The notes under the pieces were generated by a model. The model had not been told where the DNA came from. It did not search any database and worked only from the letters and a program-made list of their open reading frames with translations. From positions 1 through 5,515 of the forward strand of contig USQD01000147.1 in assembly GCA_900556795.1 (NCBI GenBank): a DNA stretch of 5,515 bases, read 5' to 3'. The DNA comes from an uncultured Prevotella sp. Its GTDB lineage: Bacteria; Bacteroidota; Bacteroidia; Bacteroidales; Bacteroidaceae. The translations under genes were made by a program, and so were the position numbers. This document shows positions 1 to 5,442 of the stretch, one piece after another (within the stretch, counting starts at the first letter, position 1; each line of letters begins with the position of its first letter).

Positions 1-15
1 GTCAAAAAAAGGTCG

Positions 16-23
16 TATCTTTG
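16..23 (+). promoter_or_regulatory. Bacteroidota -7 promoter element for the HU-like gene
   Basis: The octamer TATCTTTG matches the Bacteroidota primary sigma factor -7 consensus TAnnTTTG exactly. The partner -33 TTTG element would lie 19-21 bases upstream, outside the window, so it cannot be checked. Transcription would start near position 30, giving an untranslated leader of about 85 bases before the ATG at 116. The leader begins with a weak bulged hairpin (GAG/AGG at 36-43 with CCT/CTC at 51-56) and then becomes very A/T-rich, with ACAATTA in tandem at 74-87. No Shine-Dalgarno motif precedes the ATG, as is usual for this phylum. Confidence 0.65.
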
Positions 24-115
24 CACCGTCATTCAGAGATAGGGCGCCAACCTCTCTTAATAATTTATAATTTACAATTAACAATTAATCATTAACAAAT
101 TAAACACTAAAAATT

Positions 116-694
116 ATGGGACAGGGAACTTGTAAGTATCGTAAAATTACGCGTACTCCACAGAGTGGAGAGAACGCTGGTAAGAAACTCTGGTATGCTA
201 CCGCAGTGAGCGACCGTGAGATGGGGTTCGAGGACTTCGTGACTCATATCTCTGAGCACAACTCGCCATACAGTCGTGGTACTATCCACGGTGTACTGAT
301 GGATACCCTCGATTGTCTGAAGGAGCTTATCCTTGATGGCAAGAGCGTGCGTCTCTCAGACCTCGGCCTCTTCTCCGTGGGTATGACTTCGCGTGGCGAG
401 GTGAGCAAGGAGAAGGTAACCGCTGCAAGCGTGCTAGGCATTCACCTGATTGTGAGAAATACGAAGTCATGGAGCAACAGCGAGCTGAAGAAGCTCACCA
501 GAATTGCTGCCTACGACGAGTATTCTGCTCAGGGAGACGGTGACGGAACCGATAATCCGGGCGGTGGTACTACCGAGGGTGGCGGAACCAATCAGGAAGG
601 TGGTGGAACTACTGAAGGAGGTGGAACTACCGAAGGTGGCGGTACTACTGAAGGCGGTGGAACTACCGAAGGAGGCGGTCAAATGGGCCTCTAG
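116..694 (+). CDS. HU family DNA-binding protein (HU-HIG type) with glycine-rich hexapeptide-repeat tail
   Basis: This is a 192-residue nucleoid-associated protein of the HU/IHF superfamily, longer than classical HU (about 90 residues). Residues 25-128 form the HU-like core: a YATAV strand, a helical pair (EDFVTHISEHNSPYSRGTIHG, about 38-59), a second helix to about 72, then the signature GKSVRLSDLGLFSV (75-88) leading into the DNA-binding arm. The basic N-terminus (KYRKITRTP) extends the core. Residues 139-148 are acidic linker, and 149-188 are GGGTTE repeats ending in QMGL. This matches the Bacteroidota family described as an HU domain fused to wHTH, Ig or a glycine-rich motif (HU-HIG). DNA binding and a cytoplasmic or nucleoid location are expected; the role of the tail is unknown. 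The ATG at 116 is the only sensible start, preceded by an A/T-rich leader. It is probably co-transcribed with the mini-lipoprotein at 795. Confidence 0.93.
   Translation: MGQGTCKYRKITRTPQSGENAGKKLWYATAVSDREMGFEDFVTHISEHNSPYSRGTIHGVLMDTLDCLKELILDGKSVRLSDLGLFSVGMTSRGEVSKEKVTAASVLGIHLIVRNTKSWSNSELKKLTRIAAYDEYSAQGDGDGTDNPGGGTTEGGGTNQEGGGTTEGGGTTEGGGTTEGGGTTEGGGQMGL
560..679 (+). repeat. In-frame 18-bp tandem repeats encoding GGGTTE hexapeptides
   Basis: Six units encode GGG plus TTE, with a final GGG: 560-577, 578-598 (variant GGGTNQE, one codon longer), 599-616, 617-634, 635-652, 653-670 and the half unit 671-679. The four units from 599 to 670 encode identical peptides but differ from each other at synonymous third positions of the Gly, Thr and Gly codons. 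That suggests the peptide has been maintained by selection rather than freshly duplicated by slippage. The tail is uncharged at Gly/Thr and negative at one Glu per unit, so it should be flexible and acidic. Confidence 0.95.
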
Positions 695-696
695 AC

Positions 697-716
697 ATAG
701 CCCCTTCGGGGGCTAT
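697..716 (+). terminator. Perfect UUCG-tetraloop hairpin after the HU-like gene
   Basis: ATAGCCCC (697-704) pairs perfectly with GGGGCTAT (709-716) around a TTCG loop, starting two bases after the TAG stop. It is very stable but has no U-tract downstream (the next bases are ACCTAACC), so it is not a textbook intrinsic terminator. It could be a partial terminator or a 3'-end stabiliser or processing site that uncouples expression of the HU-like gene from the downstream mini-lipoprotein. The structure is certain from the sequence; its function is inferred. Confidence 0.6.
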
Positions 717-734
717 ACCTAACCACTAAACGAA

Positions 735-781
735 TTAATCACTAATTAAATAATCATGAATCACTAATAATTAATCACTAA
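735..781 (+). repeat. Short direct repeats (AATCACTAA) in the leader of the mini-lipoprotein
   Basis: TTAATCACTAA occurs at 735-745 and again at 771-781, with a shortened copy AATCACTAA at 759-767. The last copy runs into the A-rich sequence just before the next start codon. The leader of the upstream HU-like gene ends similarly (ACACTAAAAATT just before the ATG at 116). The A/T-rich tracts probably act as unstructured ribosome-landing sequence in a species that does not rely on Shine-Dalgarno pairing; that function is inferred. Confidence 0.6.
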
Positions 782-794
782 AAAACATTTGCTT

Positions 795-890
795 ATGAAA
801 AAGGACACTTGGAAAACTTTGCTTCAGATTGCGATTGCTGTATTAACCGCACTTGCCACCACCTTGGGTGTGACCAGCTGTATGCCGTAA
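795..890 (+). CDS. Smalltalk-type mini-lipoprotein, 31 residues
   Basis: The ORF starts at ATG 795 and stops with TAA at 888-890. It encodes MKKDTWKTLLQIAIAVLTAL followed by ATTLGVTSCMP. It has a lysine-containing n-region (residues 2-7), a hydrophobic helix of about 18 residues and a lipobox-like VTSC with the cysteine at position 29. Length and sequence match my recollection of the small Bacteroidota family named 'smalltalk protein', which is commonly encoded next to HU-like DNA-binding proteins, as here. If signal peptidase II acts, only Cys-Met-Pro would remain as lipid-anchored product. If it does not, the peptide is a single-pass inner-membrane peptide. It sits 100 bases after the HU-like stop with no promoter of its own that I can see, and is followed directly by a terminator. 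Function is unknown. Confidence 0.85.
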   Translation: MKKDTWKTLLQIAIAVLTALATTLGVTSCMP

Positions 891-908
891 GGCTTGCTGA
901 ACAGAACA

Positions 909-949
909 AAAAAAGTGCCGGTAGGAGAAAATCCTATCGGCATTTTTTT
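909..949. terminator. Bidirectional intrinsic terminator between convergent genes
   Basis: TGCCGGTAGGA (916-926) pairs with TCCTATCGGCA (932-942) around GAAAA, with one G-T wobble. The stem is flanked by an A-run at 908-914 and a T-run at 943-949, which also pair. Read on either strand this gives a G/C-containing stem followed by a U-tract, so it can end both the mini-lipoprotein transcript (+ strand, stop at 890) and the HD-GYP transcript (- strand, stop at 972). Confidence 0.9.
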
Positions 950-971
950 GTTTAATAATATATCAGCAGTA

Positions 972-2909
972 TTATCTCATAAACTTACTGTAGATGCTGA
1001 AATAGATATCCACCCAGGCATCGTTGATGAGCACAGCCAAGTCGCGCGCCACGTCATCGTGAGCATCTATGAACTTCACCAGATCAGGATTATACTTCGT
1101 ACCCGCACCCTTGCGGAACTCCTCCATCACCATGTCGAAGGTCTTGCCTCCCTTGTAGTTCCTGCCGACACGCTCGGTGGCAGCCTGCATACAGTCGCTC
1201 AGGGTGATGATGTCTATCAGGATGCGCTTAGGCGACTTCGTGTTGTCAAAGTCTTCAGGATAGCCTCCCTTGCCGTTATACCACTTGTGATGCCCCAGGG
1301 TGGTGTCATGATATTTCTCATAGAGCGAAGGAGCTATCTTCAGCAGTTCGGCTCCCAGAGCAGGATGGGTCTTGATGATGGCATACTCCTCATCTGTCAA
1401 CGGACGATAGTCGTTGGTTACCGTCGAGATGATGCCGTTCTTGCCGATGTCATGATAGAAGGCTGCTTCATAGATGAAATCAAGACACTCCTTCGAGTCC
1501 AGGAAAACCTTGCCACGTCTGATTTCCCCCAGCGCTCCCTTCAACAATTCTGGCTGATATTCCAGGATGCCTTCCATCAGCTTCCTGGCTATCATCGCCA
1601 CATTCACGGAATGGGCATAGGTGGTAACCTGGGTAGCCACATTCAACTCGTTGAGATAACGGATGCGCTCCTCTTCCTTCAGGTACTTGATGGCACGGGG
1701 ATAGGTGGCGAAAAGATTCAGATACTTCACATACGAATTATCCATCTGCTGGTCCAGACGATGGTGGTAGATGGTGATGATGTCCTCATACATCTGCTTC
1801 ACGGCAGCACGCTTCCTACGGAAGGGAACATCTGCCAAGTCGTTCAGATAGAAGTAGTTCACATAAGGCAGCAGCACGTTCGGGAGCTCTATATGGTCAA
1901 AACGCTCATTTTTGATTCTCTTCCTAAACTCCTGGAGGTATCTTTTTCTTGCCGACTTCATGGCTTCCTTCGCCGTGAACTGTCCTATCAGCACCTGCAT
2001 CATCAGGGTACGGGAATAGGAAAGCTCCGACAGATGAGGTTTGGCAAGATTCCGGGCTATAATCTCCTGCATCAGGGAGTCAGCATGCTGCTTCTCCATG
2101 ATGGTGGTATCTGCCAGATACACATTGCGGACCAGCCTTTCATCAGCATTGGCAGCTTGCTGCTTCAGTCGCTCATAAGTCTTCTGACTCATCAACTGGA
2201 AGGTCAGCGGCAACTGCAGTAACCGTCTGAATTCCGCCACGTAGGCATAATACTCCTCCACGGTCTGCATCTTGTAATTCAGCCAGTTGGTAATGGTCAG
2301 GTTTTCCAGCGCAAGCAGCCAAGACTCCTTGGGGTTTGGCGAGTAGTAGCGGTCTTCATTGATGGCACGCTTCAGATACATGTAAGATTGTTTCAAGGCA
2401 TCGGAATCCTTACCCAAGGTATAAATATGGTAAAGGAATTCGCCCTTAATGCGGTCTACCCATCCAGCAAAATTCTGCTGTTCAGGGCATCTTCCGCTCC
2501 GATAAAAATCCAAAAGTATATCGCAGAGGTTATTACCCAGGAACGGGTCTATTTTTTCTTCAAGGTACAAGAACTGCAAGCCTTCGTACAACAGGCGATA
2601 AGCTTCGGTGGGAATCTTCTCCCTATCCTGCCTGAAATAATCGAATACGATTGAGATTATCTCCTTGTTAGCCAGGAAAAGCTGCGTATTCTTCAAGGCA
2701 CGACGCTTGAAGAAGTTGGTCCAGTCCACATGATCCCTGAACAGGAAGATGCTGTCGTTATACTGGTTATAGACACAGCGATTTTCTTCCAAGAGTCTGA
2801 AACATTTCTCGAAATCCGGAATTTCAGTACTATTGGAACGCATAGGGGTTTGGCAGAAACCTGGAATACCCACTAGCCATAATAACACTATAACAAATAT
2901 TTGCCTCAA
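972..2909 (-). CDS. Exported HD-GYP domain phosphohydrolase with helical N-terminal region
   Basis: The 645-residue protein starts with a predicted signal peptide (hydrophobic core residues 4-18, likely cleavage GFC|Q at 19/20, the Gln-after-cleavage pattern common in Bacteroidota). Residues 30-420 are predicted all-helical, with TPR-like stretches (for example 100-190). Residues 425-600 are an HD-GYP domain: H433, H486-D487 in HDIGK, H515, H540-H541, the GYP motif 549-551, and D572, the expected ligands of a di-metal centre. HD-GYP proteins usually hydrolyse cyclic dinucleotides; substrate here is unknown. I see no later membrane segment, so the enzyme is predicted to be periplasmic. The start codon is TTG (2907-2909); an in-frame stop at 2922-2924 leaves no upstream ATG. 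Starting at GTG (2886-2888) shortens the signal, and starting at ATG (2841-2843, Met23) removes it, which would make the protein cytoplasmic. It appears monocistronic. Confidence 0.85.
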   Translation of the reverse strand: MRQIFVIVLLWLVGIPGFCQTPMRSNSTEIPDFEKCFRLLEENRCVYNQYNDSIFLFRDHVDWTNFFKRRALKNTQLFLANKEIISIVFDYFRQDREKIPTEAYRLLYEGLQFLYLEEKIDPFLGNNLCDILLDFYRSGRCPEQQNFAGWVDRIKGEFLYHIYTLGKDSDALKQSYMYLKRAINEDRYYSPNPKESWLLALENLTITNWLNYKMQTVEEYYAYVAEFRRLLQLPLTFQLMSQKTYERLKQQAANADERLVRNVYLADTTIMEKQHADSLMQEIIARNLAKPHLSELSYSRTLMMQVLIGQFTAKEAMKSARKRYLQEFRKRIKNERFDHIELPNVLLPYVNYFYLNDLADVPFRRKRAAVKQMYEDIITIYHHRLDQQMDNSYVKYLNLFATYPRAIKYLKEEERIRYLNELNVATQVTTYAHSVNVAMIARKLMEGILEYQPELLKGALGEIRRGKVFLDSKECLDFIYEAAFYHDIGKNGIISTVTNDYRPLTDEEYAIIKTHPALGAELLKIAPSLYEKYHDTTLGHHKWYNGKGGYPEDFDNTKSPKRILIDIITLSDCMQAATERVGRNYKGGKTFDMVMEEFRKGAGTKYNPDLVKFIDAHDDVARDLAVLINDAWVDIYFSIYSKFMR

Positions 2910-2959
2910 ATCAAAATTCTTTTACTTACTTAAGTTTACTGCTTTTTTTAAAAATTATG

Positions 2960-2990
2960 CAAATATATCCATTTTATTTCAGCAATCCAA
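2960..2990 (-). promoter_or_regulatory. Candidate promoter of the HD-GYP gene
   Basis: On the minus strand, TATATTTG (complement of 2960-2967) matches the -7 consensus TAnnTTTG. A TTG (complement of 2988-2990) lies 20 bases upstream, the expected -33 spacing. Transcription would start near 2953, about 44 bases before the TTG start codon. Both elements are in an A/T-rich gap, so a chance match cannot be excluded, but spacing and orientation fit. Confidence 0.55.
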
Positions 2991-3043
2991 GCTTTTTCAC
3001 TTTATTTCACAGATTTTAATCACCTACACCCAATAACAAACTG

Positions 3044-3088
3044 AAAAAAGCAAAGCTGCAACCTACTCTTCACGAGCGGATTGCAGCT
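3044..3088 (-). terminator. Intrinsic terminator of the permease-fructokinase operon
   Basis: On the minus strand, AGCTGCAA (complement of 3081-3088) pairs with TTGCAGCT (complement of 3054-3061). Inside it CC/GG and CTC/GAG pairs close a GTGAA loop. The structure is followed by TTTGCTTTTTT (complement of 3044-3053). It lies about 97 bases past the fructokinase stop and separates that transcript from the HD-GYP promoter. The region 3089-3184 between the stop and this hairpin is A/T-rich 3' untranslated sequence in which I see nothing else. Confidence 0.8.
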
Positions 3089-3184
3089 ACCTAACTAACT
3101 AACATTAAACTCTTTATCAACTATTCAATAACAAATCTATCAACTCTACTTATACATGCTCTTATGCCAGACCAATATGGGGGC

Positions 3185-4075
3185 TTACTTGGTAAATTCC
3201 TCAGGAATGGCTGGCATCGCACCGTTCTGGGTGCAAACGTAGGCACTCACCTTTACGGCAAGCTCATGAGCCTCCTGGATGGTCTTGCCCTTCAGGATGC
3301 TGGCACAGAAAGTACCGGTGAAGCTATCACCTGCACCTACGGTATCAGCCACCTCAACCTTTGGAGTCTCCTGGAAAGACTTCACGCCTGGGGCAAAAAC
3401 ATAGCTGCCGTTCACACCGCAGGTCAATACGAGCATATCGAGATTATACTTGCCGAGAATCAACCAGCACTTGTTCTCGATGTCCAAGCCAGGATAACCG
3501 AAGAGGCGGCCGATGGTAATCAACTCCTCATCGTTAATCTTCAAAACATTGCAGCGCTTCAAGCTCTCGGTAATTACCTCAGGAGTATAGAAGTTCTGAC
3601 GGAGATTGATGTCGAAAATCTTCAGACAATCCTCTGGAGTATGATCAAGGAATGTATAGATGGTCTTGCGGCTCACCTCACTGCGCTGAGCCAGAGAGCC
3701 CCAGCAAACAGCACCGGCATTGGCAGCAATCTCCTTGATATCATCAGTGAATGGGATATTGTCCCAAGCCACATTCTGCTTGATATCGTATGTAGGAACA
3801 CCCTCCTTGTCGAGCTGCACCTGAACGGTACCGGTAGGAAAATCTACCTCAGGTATCACATACTTCAGCTTCTTCTCATCGAGCAGACGGAGAGCTGTAT
3901 CGCCCAGAGCATCCTTGCCCACAGCACTGACAGCTACAGAATGCAGACCATGCTGACCTGCGTGGTAAGCGAAGTTGGCAGGAGCACCGCCAAGTTGAGA
4001 ACCACTAGGGAGAACGTCAAAAAGAATCTCACCTAAACCTACACAATATTTTGTATTTAAATTCTTTGTTTCCAT
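3185..4075 (-). CDS. PfkB-family carbohydrate kinase, probable fructokinase
   Basis: The 296-residue cytoplasmic enzyme should transfer phosphate from ATP to a free sugar, most likely fructose to fructose 6-phosphate, feeding glycolysis. Full PfkB/ribokinase architecture is present: the sugar-binding GGAPANFAYH motif (29-38), substrate-lid strands (about 70-100), DINLR (155-159), NDEE (181-184), and the PfkB signature DTVGAGDSF (244-252) with catalytic base D250 and the anion hole formed by VGAG. The C-terminus carries QNGAMP (283-288). Length is normal for bacterial fructokinases. The ATG at 4073-4075 is supported by AAGGTG five bases upstream (complement of 4081-4086), an unusually good Shine-Dalgarno match for this phylum. 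It lies 50 bases downstream of the permease with no terminator between, so the two form an operon. Fructose specificity comes from context and family resemblance; other sugars are possible. Confidence 0.92.
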   Translation of the reverse strand: METKNLNTKYCVGLGEILFDVLPSGSQLGGAPANFAYHAGQHGLHSVAVSAVGKDALGDTALRLLDEKKLKYVIPEVDFPTGTVQVQLDKEGVPTYDIKQNVAWDNIPFTDDIKEIAANAGAVCWGSLAQRSEVSRKTIYTFLDHTPEDCLKIFDINLRQNFYTPEVITESLKRCNVLKINDEELITIGRLFGYPGLDIENKCWLILGKYNLDMLVLTCGVNGSYVFAPGVKSFQETPKVEVADTVGAGDSFTGTFCASILKGKTIQEAHELAVKVSAYVCTQNGAMPAIPEEFTK

Positions 4076-4080
4076 AATTA

Positions 4081-4086
4081 CACCTT
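4081..4086 (-). promoter_or_regulatory. Shine-Dalgarno-like site of the fructokinase gene
   Basis: The minus strand reads AAGGTG five bases before the ATG at 4073-4075. Other starts in this window have no such motif and rely on A/T-rich leaders. It supports the chosen start and suggests efficient translation as the second gene of the operon. Confidence 0.6.
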
Positions 4087-4125
4087 ATTATTAGATATAG
4101 TATAAAAGATTGCGAATGAAGATTT

Positions 4126-5277
4126 TTATAACTTGCGGATATAAGTGAAGAGATAAACTACACCTACTGCCATGACAGCCACAGCACCTACCTGACCGAA
4201 GGCATCGCTGGCAAAGCCCATGAACAATGGGAAGATGGTACCACCGAAAAGACCCATGATCATCAGTCCGCTCACCTCGTTCTTCTTGTCAGGCAAAGCA
4301 AGCAGCGCCTGAGAGAAAATCATGGAGAAAACGTTTGAGTTGCCGTATCCCACAAGGGCGATAGCGATGTAGAGCACATAATGGCTTGTTCCTACCCACA
4401 TGCCTATCATACTCAAAGCCATCATCACCACACTGATGATGAAGAAGGTACGGGTTTTCATCATGCGAAGGAAAACAGTACCGGTGAAGCATCCGATGGT
4501 ACGGAAGATGAAGTAGAGTGATGTAGCAAAGGCTGCATCATTCAAGCTCCAGCCCAAGCGCTCCATCAAAATCTTTGGAGCTGTGGTATTGGTACCTACA
4601 TCAATACCCACATGACACATGATACCTATGAAAGAAAGTAATACGATTGGCTTACCAAGTAATTTCAGGCAATCCATGAAGCCCGAAGCTCCTCCATCCT
4701 GCTTCTCCTCGGTGATAGGTGTGCCAGCCAGGAAGAAGGTGGCAGCAATGCCGATAATCATATAGATTGGGAAGAGAATGCGCCAGCCCAGACCGAAGGT
4801 TGGAATGCTTGCCATGGCGCCCCACATAGCGATGTATGGTGCCAGGAAAGAAGCTATCGCCTTGACAAACTGACCGAAGGTCAATGTGGATGCCAGGTTC
4901 TGGCCTGATGTAACCACTGAAACCAGCGGGTTCAGGGAGGTCTGCATCAAGGCATTTCCGATGCCGAGCAATGAGAATGACACGAGCATCAGCTCAAAGT
5001 TTTCGCCGAAAATGGGCAAAAGGAGTGAGATGACGGTAACGAGCAAAGACAGGACTACTGTCTTCTTTCTACCTATCTTATTCATCAGGATTCCTGTTGG
5101 AACCGAGAATATCAAAAACCAGAAGAATACCAATGAAGGAAACAGATTGGCTGTCGAATCATTGAGGTTGAGATCTTCCTTCACGTAGTTGGAGGCGATG
5201 CCTACCAAATCTACAAATCCCATGGCGAAGAAACAGAGCATCACCGGGATAATTGTCAATTTTGATGATTTATTCAT
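4126..5277 (-). CDS. FHS-family (FucP/GlcP-like) MFS sugar permease, probable fructose importer
   Basis: From the ATG at 5275-5277 this is a 383-residue inner-membrane protein with about twelve hydrophobic segments. The inter-helix 2/3 loop carries NKIGRKK (66-72), the MFS GRKK signature. GNALMQTSLNPL (107-118) is typical of the fucose-glucose-galactose:H+ symporter (FHS) family. A charged central loop (189-210) divides the two six-helix halves. It should import a monosaccharide, by proton symport; the neighbouring fructokinase and the probable fructan hydrolase upstream suggest fructose. The order matches the Bacteroides thetaiotaomicron fructan locus (BT1757 kinase, BT1758 permease, BT1759 GH32), as I recall it. 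A longer frame opens with TTG at 5314-5316, but that codon overlaps the -7 promoter element, so it would not be transcribed; the internal ATG is preferred. Confidence 0.9.
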   Translation of the reverse strand: MNKSSKLTIIPVMLCFFAMGFVDLVGIASNYVKEDLNLNDSTANLFPSLVFFWFLIFSVPTGILMNKIGRKKTVVLSLLVTVISLLLPIFGENFELMLVSFSLLGIGNALMQTSLNPLVSVVTSGQNLASTLTFGQFVKAIASFLAPYIAMWGAMASIPTFGLGWRILFPIYMIIGIAATFFLAGTPITEEKQDGGASGFMDCLKLLGKPIVLLSFIGIMCHVGIDVGTNTTAPKILMERLGWSLNDAAFATSLYFIFRTIGCFTGTVFLRMMKTRTFFIISVVMMALSMIGMWVGTSHYVLYIAIALVGYGNSNVFSMIFSQALLALPDKKNEVSGLMIMGLFGGTIFPLFMGFASDAFGQVGAVAVMAVGVVYLFTYIRKL

Positions 5278-5313
5278 AATTGTTAGCGTTATTGTTTCTA
5301 TATTTTGCTGGTG

Positions 5314-5321
5314 CAAAGGTA
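5314..5321 (-). promoter_or_regulatory. -7 promoter element of the permease-fructokinase operon
   Basis: The minus strand reads TACCTTTG, an exact TAnnTTTG match, followed by the common C. Transcription would begin near 5307, about 30 bases before the ATG at 5277. The position where the -33 TTG should lie (about 5341-5345) reads TGAT-like and does not match, which suggests a promoter that needs an activator. Confidence 0.65.
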
Positions 5322-5327
5322 GCGATA

Positions 5328-5356
5328 AACGATACTATATATCATAAAATATCGTT
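5328..5356. promoter_or_regulatory. Candidate operator: AACGATA/TATCGTT inverted repeat
   Basis: AACGATA (5328-5334) and TATCGTT (5350-5356) form a perfect 7-bp inverted repeat with a 15-base A/T-rich centre. A further CGATA copy lies at 5323-5327. The array covers the -33 region of the permease promoter. It is placed where an activator or repressor responding to fructose or fructan could bind. No regulator gene is in the window. Confidence 0.4.
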
Positions 5357-5380
5357 CATCAGCTACCATTTATGTTGCAC

Positions 5381-5396
5381 TGTTACATCAGTAACA
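5381..5396. promoter_or_regulatory. Perfect 16-bp dyad TGTTAC-N4-GTAACA
   Basis: TGTTAC (5381-5386) and GTAACA (5391-5396) are perfect inverted copies around ATCA. The centre is about 80 bases upstream of the inferred permease transcription start and 47 bases past the stop of the upstream gene. The TGTTA-N6-TAACA layout resembles CRP/FNR-type sites, so an operator is plausible. A weak 3'-end hairpin for the upstream gene is the alternative, but no U-tract follows on the minus strand. Confidence 0.4.
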
Positions 5397-5442
5397 CGCT
5401 AAGAAACAATTATCTTATAGATTCAGTTCTAAACAGACGAGG

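Noticed and set aside
560..679. Tandem repeats as a CRISPR array.
   Set aside because: The repeats are contiguous 18-bp in-frame coding units with no spacers.
784..791. Possible promoter -7 element just before the mini-lipoprotein.
   Set aside because: The sequence AACATTTG lacks the TA dinucleotide and would start transcription inside or after the start codon. Co-transcription with the HU-like gene is simpler.
894..2222. A 442-codon open frame on the + strand opposite the HD-GYP gene.
   Set aside because: It lies antisense to a protein with clear catalytic motifs, starts just before the terminator hairpin and runs through it, and its translation has no recognisable domain. It is an open frame produced by codon bias on the other strand.
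3132..3139. A second TAnnTTTG-like match (minus strand TAGATTTG) downstream of the fructokinase stop.
   Set aside because: No TTG lies at 19-21 bases spacing, and it would fire straight into the terminator at 3044-3088.
3164..4036. A 290-codon + strand frame opposite the fructokinase.
   Set aside because: It is antisense to a complete PfkB enzyme, its peptide has no recognisable motif, and it has no promoter-like sequence of its own.
5278..5316. N-terminal extension of the permease starting at TTG 5314-5316.
   Set aside because: The TTG is part of the -7 promoter element, so it would lie upstream of the transcription start. The ATG at 5277 gives a normal N-terminus for the family.
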